A program made the translations under genes and the position numbers. The notes below the pieces were generated by a model. That model did no database searches. It was not told the DNA's origin and saw nothing but the letters and a program-made list of their open reading frames with translations. DNA of 64,000 bases. It comes from Citrobacter telavivensis (GTDB lineage Bacteria > Pseudomonadota > Gammaproteobacteria > Enterobacterales > Enterobacteriaceae). Below are positions 1 through 7,877 of the stretch, piece by piece; the stretch's first letter is position 1, and each line of letters begins with the position of its first letter. Location: contig CP045205.1 in assembly GCA_009363175.1 (NCBI GenBank), forward strand, positions 930,001-994,000, in the 5' to 3' direction.

Positions 1-5
1 GCCGG

Positions 6-2723
6 TTATTTCCGGCGGAATTTGCGGGTGAGCGGTTTCTCAATCTCAACAATGAAGAATAGCGCGATGCCGATGGCAAAGGTAATTCCCCAGTAGCGCA
101 GCGGCAGGGCTTCGGTACCAAACAGCATTTGCAGGAACGGCACATAGATAATCGCCAACTGCAGCAGCAACAGAATACCGCTGACCAGCCAGATGCCTTT
201 ATTCATCAACAGTCCACGACCCAGCGAGAAGCCATCGGAGACGCGGCAGTTAAGCATGTATACCCACTGCGCCGTCACCAGCGTTTGCAACAGGACCGTA
301 CGGATGAATTCCGGGCTGTGACCGCGCGGCTGCAGCCAGGCTTCCAGCGTAAAGGCACAGGCGGCAATCAGCGTGCCGACAAAACCGACGCGCCAGATAG
401 CAAAGCCATCCATCACGTTCTCGTTACTCTGACGCGGTGGGCGGCGCATGATGTTTCGCTCACCGGCTTCAAACGCCAGACCGAATGACAGCGTGGCAGA
501 GGTCGCCATGTTCATCCACAAGATCAGTACCGGAGTCAGGGGGATCAAATTGCCAGCCAGTAGCGCGACGACGATCAGCAGACCCTGCGCCAGGTTAGTG
601 GGCATGATAAACAGAATGGTTTTCTTCAGGTTGTCGTAGACGCGTCGCCCTTCCTGTACCGCGCTGGCGATGGTCGCGAAGTTATCGTCCGTCAGCACCA
701 TGTCGGCGGCTTCTTTCGTCACTTCGGTGCCTTTAATACCCATCGCGATCCCCACGTCGGCCTGCTTCAGCGCCGGGGCATCGTTCACGCCATCGCCGGT
801 CATGCCGACGATCTCGCCTTTCTCTTGCAGGGCTTTTACCAGACGCAATTTATGTTCCGGGCTGGTACGGGCAAAGATATCGTAGGTGACAGCCGCTTCG
901 GCGAGTTCAGCATCATCCATCTGCTCGAGCTCATAGCCCGTCACCGCGTGGCAGCTGTTATGGATACCCAACATGCCGCCGATGCTCATGGCGGTTTGCG
1001 GGTGATCGCCAGTGATCATTTTGACGCGGATCCCGGCCTGCTGGCAGGCGCCGATCGCCGCAATGGCTTCCGGGCGCGGCGGATCCATCATCCCGGCGAT
1101 GCCGAGGAAAATGAGCCCCTCGTTCAGACAGTCATGAGTCAGCGTACTGGCATCGGCACGCGCGGGTTTCCAGGCGGCGGCCACCATCCGCAGACCTTCT
1201 TTGGCATAGCGGGCAATTTCGGCCTCCCAGTGCGGCTGGGTAAAGGCTTCCGTACCGTTCGCGGTTTGCTGCAACTGGCAGAGTTTAAACAGCACATCCG
1301 GCGCTCCGGTCACCAGCACGCGCTCGTCGTTGCCGATGCGATAGTGCGTCGCCATGTATTTGTACTGGGAATCGAACGGAATTTTACTGCGCAGTTCGCA
1401 CTCGACGGCAGGTAGCATGGCTTTGGCGGCCAGCACTTTCAGCGCCCCCTCCGTGGGGCCGCCGGTAATCCCCCAGTGACCCTGATCATCGCGAATCAGC
1501 TGGCTGTCGTTACACAGGTCAATCGTGCGCAGATAGTTTTCAAGCAGGCTGCCTGGCGCAATCTCTGCCAGCGCGTCATCTTCCTCGACGTGGATCTCGC
1601 CCGTTGGCTCGTAGCTGTTGCCCTGCACGCGGTAATTTTTATCCGCCGTGATGATGGCTTTGACCGTCATCTCGTTCATGGTCAGGGTGCCAGTCTTATC
1701 GGAACAGATCACCGACATGGCCCCCAGCGTTTCAACGGTAGGCAGTTTGCGGATGATCGCGCGTTTGCGGGCCATGGTCTGCACACCCAGCGACAGGATG
1801 ATCGAGATAATCGCCGGTAAACCTTCCGGAACGGCCGCGACAGCAAGGCTGATTAACGAAAGCAGCAGCTCGCTCATTGGCATATCGCGTAGCAACAGGC
1901 TGAAGATAAACAGACCGGCCATCATGGCGAGAATGAGGGAGAAAATCGCTTTGCCGAGTTTATCCATCTGCACCAGTAGCGGCGTGCGGTGCTTCTCGAT
2001 CCCGGTCATCATCTGGTTGATATGGCCCAGTTCCGTCGCTTCCCCGGTGGCGATCACCACGCCAAGCCCGGCACCGGCGCTAATCGTTGTACCAGAGAAC
2101 AGCAGGTTTTTGCGATCGCCCAGCGGCAACTCGCCTGCCAGCGCGTCTGCCGTTTTATCCACAACGGTAGATTCGCCGGTCAGGATGGCCTCTTCAACCC
2201 GCAGGTTATGGGCTTCCATGACGCGAAGATCGGCGGGGATGCGGTCGCCCGCGCGCAGCACCACGATATCGCCAACGACCAGATCGGTGGTCGCGACCGT
2301 CTCATGTTGCCCGTTTCGTACCACCACAGCAGAAGCGGAGAGCATATTGCGGATACTTTTTAGTGATTTTTCCGCGTTGTTTTCCTGAATGTGACCTATC
2401 ATGGCGTTGATCACTGCGACGCCGAGGATGACGGCAGTATCCACCCAGTGCCCCATTACGGCGGTGAGTGCCGCTGCGGCAATCAGGACGTAGATCAGGA
2501 CATCGTGAAAATGGGCCAGAAAGCGTAGCCAGGCGGGTTTGCCGGCTTTTTCAGGCAGTGCGTTAAGACCATCCCTGGCAAGACGTGCGCTGGCCTCATC
2601 ATGAGTCAGCCCGGAAGGTTGGCTCTGTTGATTTTTCAGAACCTCCTCAACGGTCAGCTGGTACGGCTTTTTTCCAGCGCATGGCGCAGAATGGAGACGA
2701 TTGCTGTTCGGCATTCTGGTCAA
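6..2723 (-). CDS. P2-type cation-transporting ATPase
   Basis: Inner-membrane P-type ATPase of 905 aa, with the domain order of Ca2+/Na+-type (P2) pumps. N-terminal cytoplasmic cation_ATPase_N region is about residues 20-80. Actuator-domain TGES is at about 182-185, the PEGLP ion-binding helix motif at 299-303, the phosphorylated Asp in DKTGT at 342, and the hinge motif TGDGVNDAPALKQ lies further on. There are paired helices near 75-110 and 255-300 and a C-terminal helix bundle. The ATP motor is clear; the ion is not. It is not MgtA or KdpB by sequence. The first in-frame start is TTG at 2723 with GAGGA about 8 nt upstream; an ATG three codons later (2714) has no well-placed SD. E. coli K-12 lacks this gene at this site. 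A divergent membrane peptide starts 190 bp away. Confidence 0.85.
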   Translation of the reverse strand: MTRMPNSNRLHSAPCAGKKPYQLTVEEVLKNQQSQPSGLTHDEASARLARDGLNALPEKAGKPAWLRFLAHFHDVLIYVLIAAAALTAVMGHWVDTAVILGVAVINAMIGHIQENNAEKSLKSIRNMLSASAVVVRNGQHETVATTDLVVGDIVVLRAGDRIPADLRVMEAHNLRVEEAILTGESTVVDKTADALAGELPLGDRKNLLFSGTTISAGAGLGVVIATGEATELGHINQMMTGIEKHRTPLLVQMDKLGKAIFSLILAMMAGLFIFSLLLRDMPMSELLLSLISLAVAAVPEGLPAIISIILSLGVQTMARKRAIIRKLPTVETLGAMSVICSDKTGTLTMNEMTVKAIITADKNYRVQGNSYEPTGEIHVEEDDALAEIAPGSLLENYLRTIDLCNDSQLIRDDQGHWGITGGPTEGALKVLAAKAMLPAVECELRSKIPFDSQYKYMATHYRIGNDERVLVTGAPDVLFKLCQLQQTANGTEAFTQPHWEAEIARYAKEGLRMVAAAWKPARADASTLTHDCLNEGLIFLGIAGMMDPPRPEAIAAIGACQQAGIRVKMITGDHPQTAMSIGGMLGIHNSCHAVTGYELEQMDDAELAEAAVTYDIFARTSPEHKLRLVKALQEKGEIVGMTGDGVNDAPALKQADVGIAMGIKGTEVTKEAADMVLTDDNFATIASAVQEGRRVYDNLKKTILFIMPTNLAQGLLIVVALLAGNLIPLTPVLILWMNMATSATLSFGLAFEAGERNIMRRPPRQSNENVMDGFAIWRVGFVGTLIAACAFTLEAWLQPRGHSPEFIRTVLLQTLVTAQWVYMLNCRVSDGFSLGRGLLMNKGIWLVSGILLLLQLAIIYVPFLQMLFGTEALPLRYWGITFAIGIALFFIVEIEKPLTRKFRRK

Positions 2724-2913
2724 AGTAAAATTCCTCGAAGTATTAAATTTAAATATTTTGAAACACAGGCATACTATTTGAATAATGCCTGCAGATATTT
2801 GACATTAATCAATGGCGTTTCTGTAATTATTATTTTATCTTTGAATGAAGATGATATTTTTCCATGCGGGTCATGGGGTTAAATGGAAATGTAAATTTAG
2901 GAAAGGAGGTTTT

Positions 2914-3024
2914 ATGTTTGGAATTTATAATGCTAAGAAATTGATTTTATTGATTGTTTTTGCAATTGTTGTGGCGGCCATTAGCGGTATTTCAACTTAT
3001 GCCTTTGTAAAATATCTGGGGTGA
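2914..3024 (+). CDS. 36-aa single-span membrane peptide
   Basis: A 36-codon frame begins ATG at 2914 after an almost ideal ribosome-binding site (AAAGGAGG at about 2902-2909, 4-5 nt before ATG) and ends TGA at 3022-3024. The product starts MFGIYNAKK, continues with about 20 hydrophobic residues (LILLIVFAIVVAAISGIS), and ends TYAFVKYLG, which looks like a single-pass inner-membrane peptide with a positive N-terminal flank. It is divergent from the P-type ATPase gene. Small hydrophobic peptides such as MgtS, KdpF and MgtR are known partners of P-type pumps, so a regulatory or subunit role is possible, but this is inference. I do not recognise the family. Confidence 0.6.
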   Translation: MFGIYNAKKLILLIVFAIVVAAISGISTYAFVKYLG

Positions 3025-3235
3025 AAATAATAAAAACAGTCTTCCTTACATAACTTTTAAATCCTGAATAATAATGACAATAGGGAAACGAACACAGAGC
3101 AGAAAATATATTTTAAGCCGCGGTCTGTTGAGTAAACCGACCGCGCCAGATGAACGCATAATAGACGCGGACTTGCTGAAATCGAGACGGGACGAATTTG
3201 TCCGCAAGAGATAGGTCGGGATTTTCTGGAAACAA
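3025..3235. other. short gap between membrane peptide and yjcB
   Basis: AT-rich, then moderately GC-rich sequence between the membrane peptide and the yjcB terminator. No convincing frame with a ribosome-binding site, and no terminator for the peptide gene was found. Confidence 0.4.
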
Positions 3236-3260
3236 TAAAAAAGCCTCCGTCAGGGAGGCT
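3236..3260 (-). terminator. intrinsic terminator of yjcB
   Basis: On the minus strand AGCCTCC and GGAGGCT arms (3242-3248 and 3254-3260) form a 7-bp GC-rich stem with a 5-nt loop, followed by six T residues. It lies 10 bp beyond the yjcB stop. Confidence 0.8.
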
Positions 3261-3269
3261 CAAGTGAAA

Positions 3270-3551
3270 TCAGGTCAAGACCATCGGCCATTCCGGCGGG
3301 GTCTGACTCATCACTTCGACCATCACGGATTCAATGTTGTTCCAGATGGCGGAGAGATCCATCAGGGTGATGCCGAGTAACCCCGTCGCAAACCAGCAGG
3401 CGGCGACAACCCCGAGTCCACTGCTGATCACAGCCAGACCAATGTAATCTGAGCGACGAAAACGAATATTTAACGTGCTGGCTAAAAACATGAGCACAGC
3501 GCTCAGCAGTTGCCAGCGGAGAAGAACCACGCCAGTGGTTAGGGTAGCCAT
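3270..3551 (-). CDS. yjcB: YjcB family membrane protein
   Basis: 93-aa protein nearly identical along its length to E. coli YjcB (start MATLTTGVVLLRWQ). Two hydrophobic segments are visible at about residues 8-25 and 36-62, the first ending in a basic RFRR stretch, so it is probably a two-span inner-membrane protein. Function is unknown. It is a single gene with its own terminator. In E. coli it lies between ssb and pdeC; here the far neighbour is the P-type ATPase. A CRP-like site lies 133 bp upstream of the start. Confidence 0.85.
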   Translation of the reverse strand: MATLTTGVVLLRWQLLSAVLMFLASTLNIRFRRSDYIGLAVISSGLGVVAACWFATGLLGITLMDLSAIWNNIESVMVEVMSQTPPEWPMVLT

Positions 3552-4145
3552 GAAACATTTCCTCTGAGAGTAGCAGGTGCCCTGGACAGCGCGGCGTTTT
3601 CACGGGAAGCGTGGCACACTCCTGGCTATCGACGGGCATTTACATCAATACCGAATGAAACGTTGTTTCTGTTTCAGAATATTTGTGAACTATATCACGT
3701 TTAGTCATTCGTTCGCCAGCCTGTACGCCTCTTTTTTGTTTGTTTTTTAACCACACTTTAAAAATGGTTATTGGTCGATAATGAACACGTTTTGATCGTG
3801 GCGTAACTGGAGGAAGGCGATGTAAAAAGATGTATTTATTCTACCCTTTCTGTTTTGTCCTAAATAAGCATACAGGGAAATTTAACTTAATTTCATTTTG
3901 TGTATGAACCGACAAAACTTTCATAAAAAACTACCCCTTTCGGAGAATGGATTACCCTTAATAAAATTAATCGTCACTGTAGGTTTGCTTTACGGTCGAA
4001 TATTATCACCATCCTGCAATATCAGACTTTTGCTAATAAAAGTCTGTTGCTAATATCGATAGATTCATGCAACGTAATCACCTGTGTGATTTAGCATCCT
4101 GCCTTGATGATAAAGGCACATAAAATGCAGGGATATAGGGCTTAA
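3552..4145. other. 594-bp intergenic region between yjcB and pdeC
   Basis: Divergent promoter region. It holds a CRP-like palindrome (3684-3699), an extended GATAAT box near 3776-3781, a strong Shine-Dalgarno followed directly by ATG-TAA (3809-3825), and AT-rich sequence towards pdeC. No protein gene of useful length was seen. Confidence 0.5.
3684..3699. promoter_or_regulatory. putative CRP site
   Basis: TGTGA-N6-TCACG matches the CRP consensus TGTGA-N6-TCACA at 9 of 10 core positions. It lies between divergent yjcB and pdeC. Which gene it serves is not clear. Confidence 0.55.
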
Positions 4146-5732
4146 ATGAATCATCGGGCGCGACGCAAGATGCTGAGGTTCCTCGGGATAATCATGGTGG
4201 TTTTGCTCCCCGTGATGCTGGCGCTATGGTTTGCCCAGTTGCGAGCCACCTCTCAAACCAGTAGGCAACTGAGCACCTTTGCCCATTTGGCTTTAGATAA
4301 AACAGAACTGGTTGTTTTACAGGCTGATTTAGCGCGTGATGCCGCTGAACAGTACCAGGGGCAGGCGTGTACACCGGCGCATCAACAACGGATGTTGAAT
4401 ATTATCCGTGGGCGCCTGTATATCAACGAGTTAATTTATGCACAGGGCGATCGTTTTTTATGCTCTACGGTAATGGCACCGTCAGAGCCCTATATTATGC
4501 CGACGGCAGACTATAAACGAAAACCTAATATCTCCATTTATTACTTTCGCGATACGCCTTTTTTTACCGGTTATAAAATGACGTATATGCAACGCGGAAA
4601 CTATGTCGCGGTGATCAACCCGCTGTCATATAGTGAAGTGATGTCCGAAGACCCCGAAATGGCCTGGGGGGTATATGACACCGTGACCAATACCTTTTTC
4701 TCCGTCAGCGAACAGGCCTGGGTGGCACAACTGTTGCCACTGGTCCAGCGTCATCAATCTGTCTTTCAGCAGGACGGTCACTTTTATACCATCGCCCACT
4801 CGGATAAACGGCCCATTGCCGTGATTGTGTCGACCTCGATGCAGCGGTTTTATCAGAACCTGTATCAGCAGTTGCTGATCACCCTTCCGCTGGCGGTCAT
4901 CAGTAGCATTCTGTTGTTAATGTTCTGGTCGCGGGCGCGTCGGCAATACTACTCCCCGCGTCGTATGCTCCAGCGCGCGCTTAAGCAACGCCAGCTCTGC
5001 CTGCACTATCAGCCGATCATTGATATCAAAAATGAGAAATGCGTGGGGGCGGAAGCGCTGCTGCGCTGGCCGGGCTGCAAGGGTCAGGTCATGAGTCCGG
5101 CCGAGTTCATCCCGCTGGCGGAAAAAGAGGGGATGATCGCGCAGATAACCGACTATGTGGTGGAAGAAGTGTTCAGCGATATGGGGACATTTCTGGCTGC
5201 CAACCCGCAGTTGTATATCTCTATCAACCTTTCCGCGTCGGATTTCCACTCTTCGCGACTGATTGCCATGATTGCGGATAAAGCGCGCGAACACGCCGTG
5301 CTTGCACAACAAATTAAAGTGGAAGTGACTGAACGAGGATTTATCGATGTGCCGAAAACCACGCCGGTGATCCAGGCATTTCGCCAGGCGGGCTATGAAG
5401 TGGCGATTGATGATTTCGGCACCGGCTACTCTAACCTGCACAACCTCTATTCACTCAACGTCGATATTCTTAAGATCGACAAGTCCTTTATCGATACGCT
5501 GACCACCAACAGTACCAGCCATCTGATTGCGGAACATATCATTGAGATGGCGCAAAGCCTGCGTCTTAAAACCATCGCGGAAGGCGTGGAGACGGCGGAT
5601 CAGGTGAGCTGGTTACTTAAACGCGGGGTGCAGTACTGTCAGGGGTGGCACTTCGCGAAGGCGCTGCCGCCGCAGGACTTCATTCACTGGTTGCAACAAC
5701 CGCCCGCACTCCTGATGCAGCGCGGACAGTAA
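4146..5732 (+). CDS. pdeC: cyclic-di-GMP phosphodiesterase PdeC
   Basis: 528-aa membrane EAL protein orthologous to E. coli PdeC (YjcC). TM1 is about residues 11-29. A periplasmic CSS-type sensor domain with cysteines (QACTPA, FLCST) runs to about 235, TM2 is about 238-260, and a cytoplasmic EAL domain runs from about 270 to 520. The EAL domain keeps EALLRW, the DDFGTGYSNL loop and the KIDKSF strand, so hydrolysis of c-di-GMP to pGpG is expected. In the family, oxidation of the periplasmic cysteines controls activity and links it to redox state, which fits its place beside soxS. The gene ends 2 bp from the convergent soxS stop. Confidence 0.9.
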   Translation: MNHRARRKMLRFLGIIMVVLLPVMLALWFAQLRATSQTSRQLSTFAHLALDKTELVVLQADLARDAAEQYQGQACTPAHQQRMLNIIRGRLYINELIYAQGDRFLCSTVMAPSEPYIMPTADYKRKPNISIYYFRDTPFFTGYKMTYMQRGNYVAVINPLSYSEVMSEDPEMAWGVYDTVTNTFFSVSEQAWVAQLLPLVQRHQSVFQQDGHFYTIAHSDKRPIAVIVSTSMQRFYQNLYQQLLITLPLAVISSILLLMFWSRARRQYYSPRRMLQRALKQRQLCLHYQPIIDIKNEKCVGAEALLRWPGCKGQVMSPAEFIPLAEKEGMIAQITDYVVEEVFSDMGTFLAANPQLYISINLSASDFHSSRLIAMIADKAREHAVLAQQIKVEVTERGFIDVPKTTPVIQAFRQAGYEVAIDDFGTGYSNLHNLYSLNVDILKIDKSFIDTLTTNSTSHLIAEHIIEMAQSLRLKTIAEGVETADQVSWLLKRGVQYCQGWHFAKALPPQDFIHWLQQPPALLMQRGQ

Positions 5733-5734
5733 CA

Positions 5735-6058
5735 CTACAGGCGGTGACGGTAGTCGCTGGGGGTGCGATCAAATTCCCGGCGAAACACGCGGGAAAACGT
5801 CTGCTGCGACACATAGCCTAAATCCATCGCAATATCGAATATCGGTCTTTCGGTGTTGCGCAGTTCAACGGCGGCTAACAGAAGTCGGCGCTGACGGATA
5901 TAGTCACCCAGCGTCTGGCGCATCACCGTGCGGAACATCCTCTGTAAATACCACTTTGAATAACCTGATTTTTTTGCGACCACATCAATATTCAGCGGTT
6001 GGTCGATATGTTCATCAATCCATTCAATAAGGGTTTGAATAATTTGCTGATGGGACAT
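5735..6058 (-). CDS. soxS: superoxide response regulator SoxS
   Basis: 107-aa AraC/XylS-type DNA-binding protein consisting only of the double helix-turn-helix domain, as in E. coli SoxS. Helices include KKSGYSKWYLQRMFR (first HTH) and YVSQQTFSRVFRREF (second). It activates oxidative-stress and efflux genes as a monomer. Transcription is divergent from soxR and driven by SoxR at the sox operator. The 3' end is 2 bp from the pdeC stop, with no room for a separate terminator, so the two transcripts probably overlap. Confidence 0.95.
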   Translation of the reverse strand: MSHQQIIQTLIEWIDEHIDQPLNIDVVAKKSGYSKWYLQRMFRTVMRQTLGDYIRQRRLLLAAVELRNTERPIFDIAMDLGYVSQQTFSRVFRREFDRTPSDYRHRL

Positions 6059-6114
6059 ATTGCTGCCTCCTTCTCAGTGTTCGATTCGTCTTTTGTCTGC
6101 GGGCGAGTATAATT

Positions 6115-6132
6115 CCTCAAGTTAACTTGAGG
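6115..6132. promoter_or_regulatory. SoxR operator (sox box)
   Basis: Perfect 18-bp palindrome CCTCAAGTTAACTTGAGG between divergent soxS and soxR, identical in form to the known SoxR site. It lies just before the soxR ribosome-binding site, so SoxR binding should both drive soxS and limit soxR. Confidence 0.92.
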
Positions 6133-6143
6133 TAAAGAGATTT

Positions 6144-6608
6144 ATGGAAAAGAAATTACCCCGTATAAAAGCGATGCTCACGCCGGGAGAAGTGGCAAAG
6201 CGCAGCGGCGTGGCGGTTTCCGCACTGCATTTCTATGAAAGCAAAGGGCTGATCAGCAGTATCCGCAACAGCGGCAATCAGCGCAGATATCGGCGTGATG
6301 TGCTGCGTTATGTCGCGATTATCAAAATTGCCCAGCGAATCGGCATCCCGCTGGCGACCATCAGCGAAGCGTTGGGCGTGCTGCCGGAGGGCCATACCCT
6401 CAGCGCTAAAGAGTGGAAGCAACTCTCTTCGCAATGGCGCGAGGAGCTGGACCGGCGCATTCATACGCTGGTGGCGCTGCGTGACGAACTCGATGGCTGT
6501 ATTGGCTGTGGCTGTTTATCGCGTAAAGACTGTCCGTTGCGTAACCCAGGGGATCGGTTGGGCGAAGAGGGCACGGGCGCACGCCTGCTGGAGGATGAAC
6601 AAAACTAA
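6144..6608 (+). CDS. soxR: redox-sensing regulator SoxR
   Basis: 154-aa MerR-family activator. The N-terminal winged HTH (residues 10-80) starts LTPGEVAKRSGVAVSALHFY. A dimerisation helix follows, then the [2Fe-2S] motif C-IG-C-G-C-LSRKD-C at about 119-130. Oxidation of the cluster by redox-cycling drugs or NO turns on soxS. The start ATG at 6144 follows a GAGGTAAAGAG stretch that overlaps the sox box edge. The stop codon sits inside a bidirectional terminator shared with the antisense RNA SraL. Confidence 0.95.
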   Translation: MEKKLPRIKAMLTPGEVAKRSGVAVSALHFYESKGLISSIRNSGNQRRYRRDVLRYVAIIKIAQRIGIPLATISEALGVLPEGHTLSAKEWKQLSSQWREELDRRIHTLVALRDELDGCIGCGCLSRKDCPLRNPGDRLGEEGTGARLLEDEQN

Positions 6609-6742
6609 AGCGCCGCAAGGGCGCTTTAGTTTGTTTTCCGGTCTTTGTCTTTCTCTCTATCCCGCTGGTTCACGGGAGGGTTTCCCCCGACGTCAACACC
6701 CCTCATTCGAGCACGTGGTGGAGGTTCCGGTTTGTGTTGATA
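6600..6742 (-). ncRNA. sraL: small RNA SraL (RyjA)
   Basis: Minus-strand sequence convergent with soxR, matching in place, length (about 140 nt) and recalled sequence the enterobacterial sRNA SraL/RyjA. It begins near ATCAACACAAACCGG, has a CCTCCACCACGTGCTCG segment and a hairpin GGGGGAAACCCTCC, and ends in the soxR-shared terminator. In Salmonella SraL is sigma-S dependent and acts on tig and rho transcripts; here its 3' end is antisense to the soxR 3' end. The 5' end is estimated. Confidence 0.7.
6604..6637. terminator. bidirectional terminator of soxR and SraL
   Basis: Arms ACTAAAGCGCC (6604-6614) and GGCGCTTTAGT (6620-6630) pair perfectly over 11 bp with a 5-nt loop. TTGTTTT follows on the plus strand, and TTTTGTT follows on the minus strand. 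The soxR stop codon lies in the left arm. Confidence 0.85.
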
Positions 6743-6862
6743 CTGTAAGTGTAAGCCGCATCATCCCGTTTGCCAGCTAATCTGGCGTTTTTTTAGGCGA
6801 ATTTTTTTCGTCATCTCCCATAATTTACTAGAGTGAGTAAGAGGAAATAACGGGAGAACATC

Positions 6863-7531
6863 ATGCTGACGGTGCATCATTTAAACCAGTCCCGCTCACA
6901 GCGCATTCTCTGGGCGCTGGAGGAGTTGTCGCTGCCTTACCAGATTGTTCGCTATCAGCGTGAAAAGAGTATGCTCGCCCCGCCTGCCCTGAAGAAAATC
7001 CATCCGCTGGGTAAATCCCCGGTAGTTGAAGATAACGGTGCAATCCTCGCGGAATCAGGGGCCATTCTCGACTATTTGCAGGACACCTACGACAGCGAAG
7101 GGCGATTTAAACCGAATGAAGCGGAGCCAAAGCGCCAGTATCGCTTCTGGTTGCACTACGCCGAGGGTTCACTGATGCCGTTGCTGTTAATGAAGCTGGT
7201 CTTCGTCAGTCTGGGTAAACCGCCGATGCCCTTTGGTTTGCGCACGCTGGGCGGCGCGCTGGGGCAGGGCGTGCAAAAAGCGTATCTCAATCCGCAACTG
7301 GAAACCCATGCGCGCTTTATTGACGCGCATCTTGCTGAGCGGCCATGGTTTGCCGGGGAGCATCTCAGCATGGCGGATATTCAGATGAGTTTCCCCCTGT
7401 TTGCACTGCTGGCGCGGGGTGGTATTGCCGATCTTCCCCATATCCGCGAGTGGAAAAAACGTGTGGAGATGCGTCCCGCCTGGCAACGTGCCATCCAGCA
7501 GGGGGGACCTTTTGAAATTCCCGGCGGCTGA
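6863..7531 (+). CDS. glutathione S-transferase family protein
   Basis: 222-aa cytosolic GST. The N-terminal thioredoxin-like domain (1-80) has SRSQRILWALEEL at the active-site helix, the cis-Pro segment GKSPVVED, and the GSH-binding ESGAILDYL motif. The helical C-terminal domain (90-215) carries the N-capping SMADIQMSFPLFAL motif. The first-domain Ser after the first strand is a likely catalytic residue. Salmonella has a similar GST beside soxR, whereas E. coli K-12 does not. Its position beside soxRS suggests a detoxification role, but no sox box was seen in front of it. The start ATG follows ACGGGAGAACATC. Confidence 0.85.
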   Translation: MLTVHHLNQSRSQRILWALEELSLPYQIVRYQREKSMLAPPALKKIHPLGKSPVVEDNGAILAESGAILDYLQDTYDSEGRFKPNEAEPKRQYRFWLHYAEGSLMPLLLMKLVFVSLGKPPMPFGLRTLGGALGQGVQKAYLNPQLETHARFIDAHLAERPWFAGEHLSMADIQMSFPLFALLARGGIADLPHIREWKKRVEMRPAWQRAIQQGGPFEIPGG

Positions 7532-7606
7532 TGGCGGGTTTTTAGCTGTCTTCAGCTGTGCATCTGCAATATGGCCGGGAAAATGATGTTGCCGGATTGC
7601 GCATTG

Positions 7607-7622
7607 ACGATAACGTTTGCGC
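7607..7622. promoter_or_regulatory. putative PurR box 1
   Basis: ACGATAACGTTTGCGC matches the PurR consensus ACGCAAACGTTTGCGT at 13 of 16 positions by eye. It lies upstream of the purine permease gene ghxP. Confidence 0.5.
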
Positions 7623-7705
7623 ATCAGTTGATGATTTCTTCAGCGTTAGCGCAAGAAATGAGTAAAAAGCGGCAAAGTTCAGTTGAAAATCCCCGTATGA
7701 TCGCT

Positions 7706-7721
7706 GGATAATCGTTTGCTT
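7706..7721. promoter_or_regulatory. weak PurR-like box 2
   Basis: GGATAATCGTTTGCTT keeps the right half CGTTTGC of the PurR consensus and about 10 of 16 positions overall. It is supported mainly by its neighbours. Confidence 0.3.
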
Positions 7722-7750
7722 TTTTTTACTACCCGTTTTTTTATGCGCGG

Positions 7751-7766
7751 AGCTAAACGTTTGCTT
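7751..7766. promoter_or_regulatory. putative PurR box 3
   Basis: AGCTAAACGTTTGCTT has the full core AAACGTTTGC of the PurR operator (12 of 16 positions). It lies about 112 bp before the ghxP start. Confidence 0.5.
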
Positions 7767-7877
7767 TTTGCGACACCCCTTTTGTCGCGATCAGAGCACA
7801 GGGAGTTGACGTTGCGCTGGCAGTGGATTGTCCACCACGCATAAGAACGAATAATAAACTCTCAGGGGATGTTTTCT

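Noticed and set aside
825..1415. 196-codon frame opposite the P-type ATPase
   Set aside because: Shadow frame; the ATPase motifs on the other strand explain the sequence.
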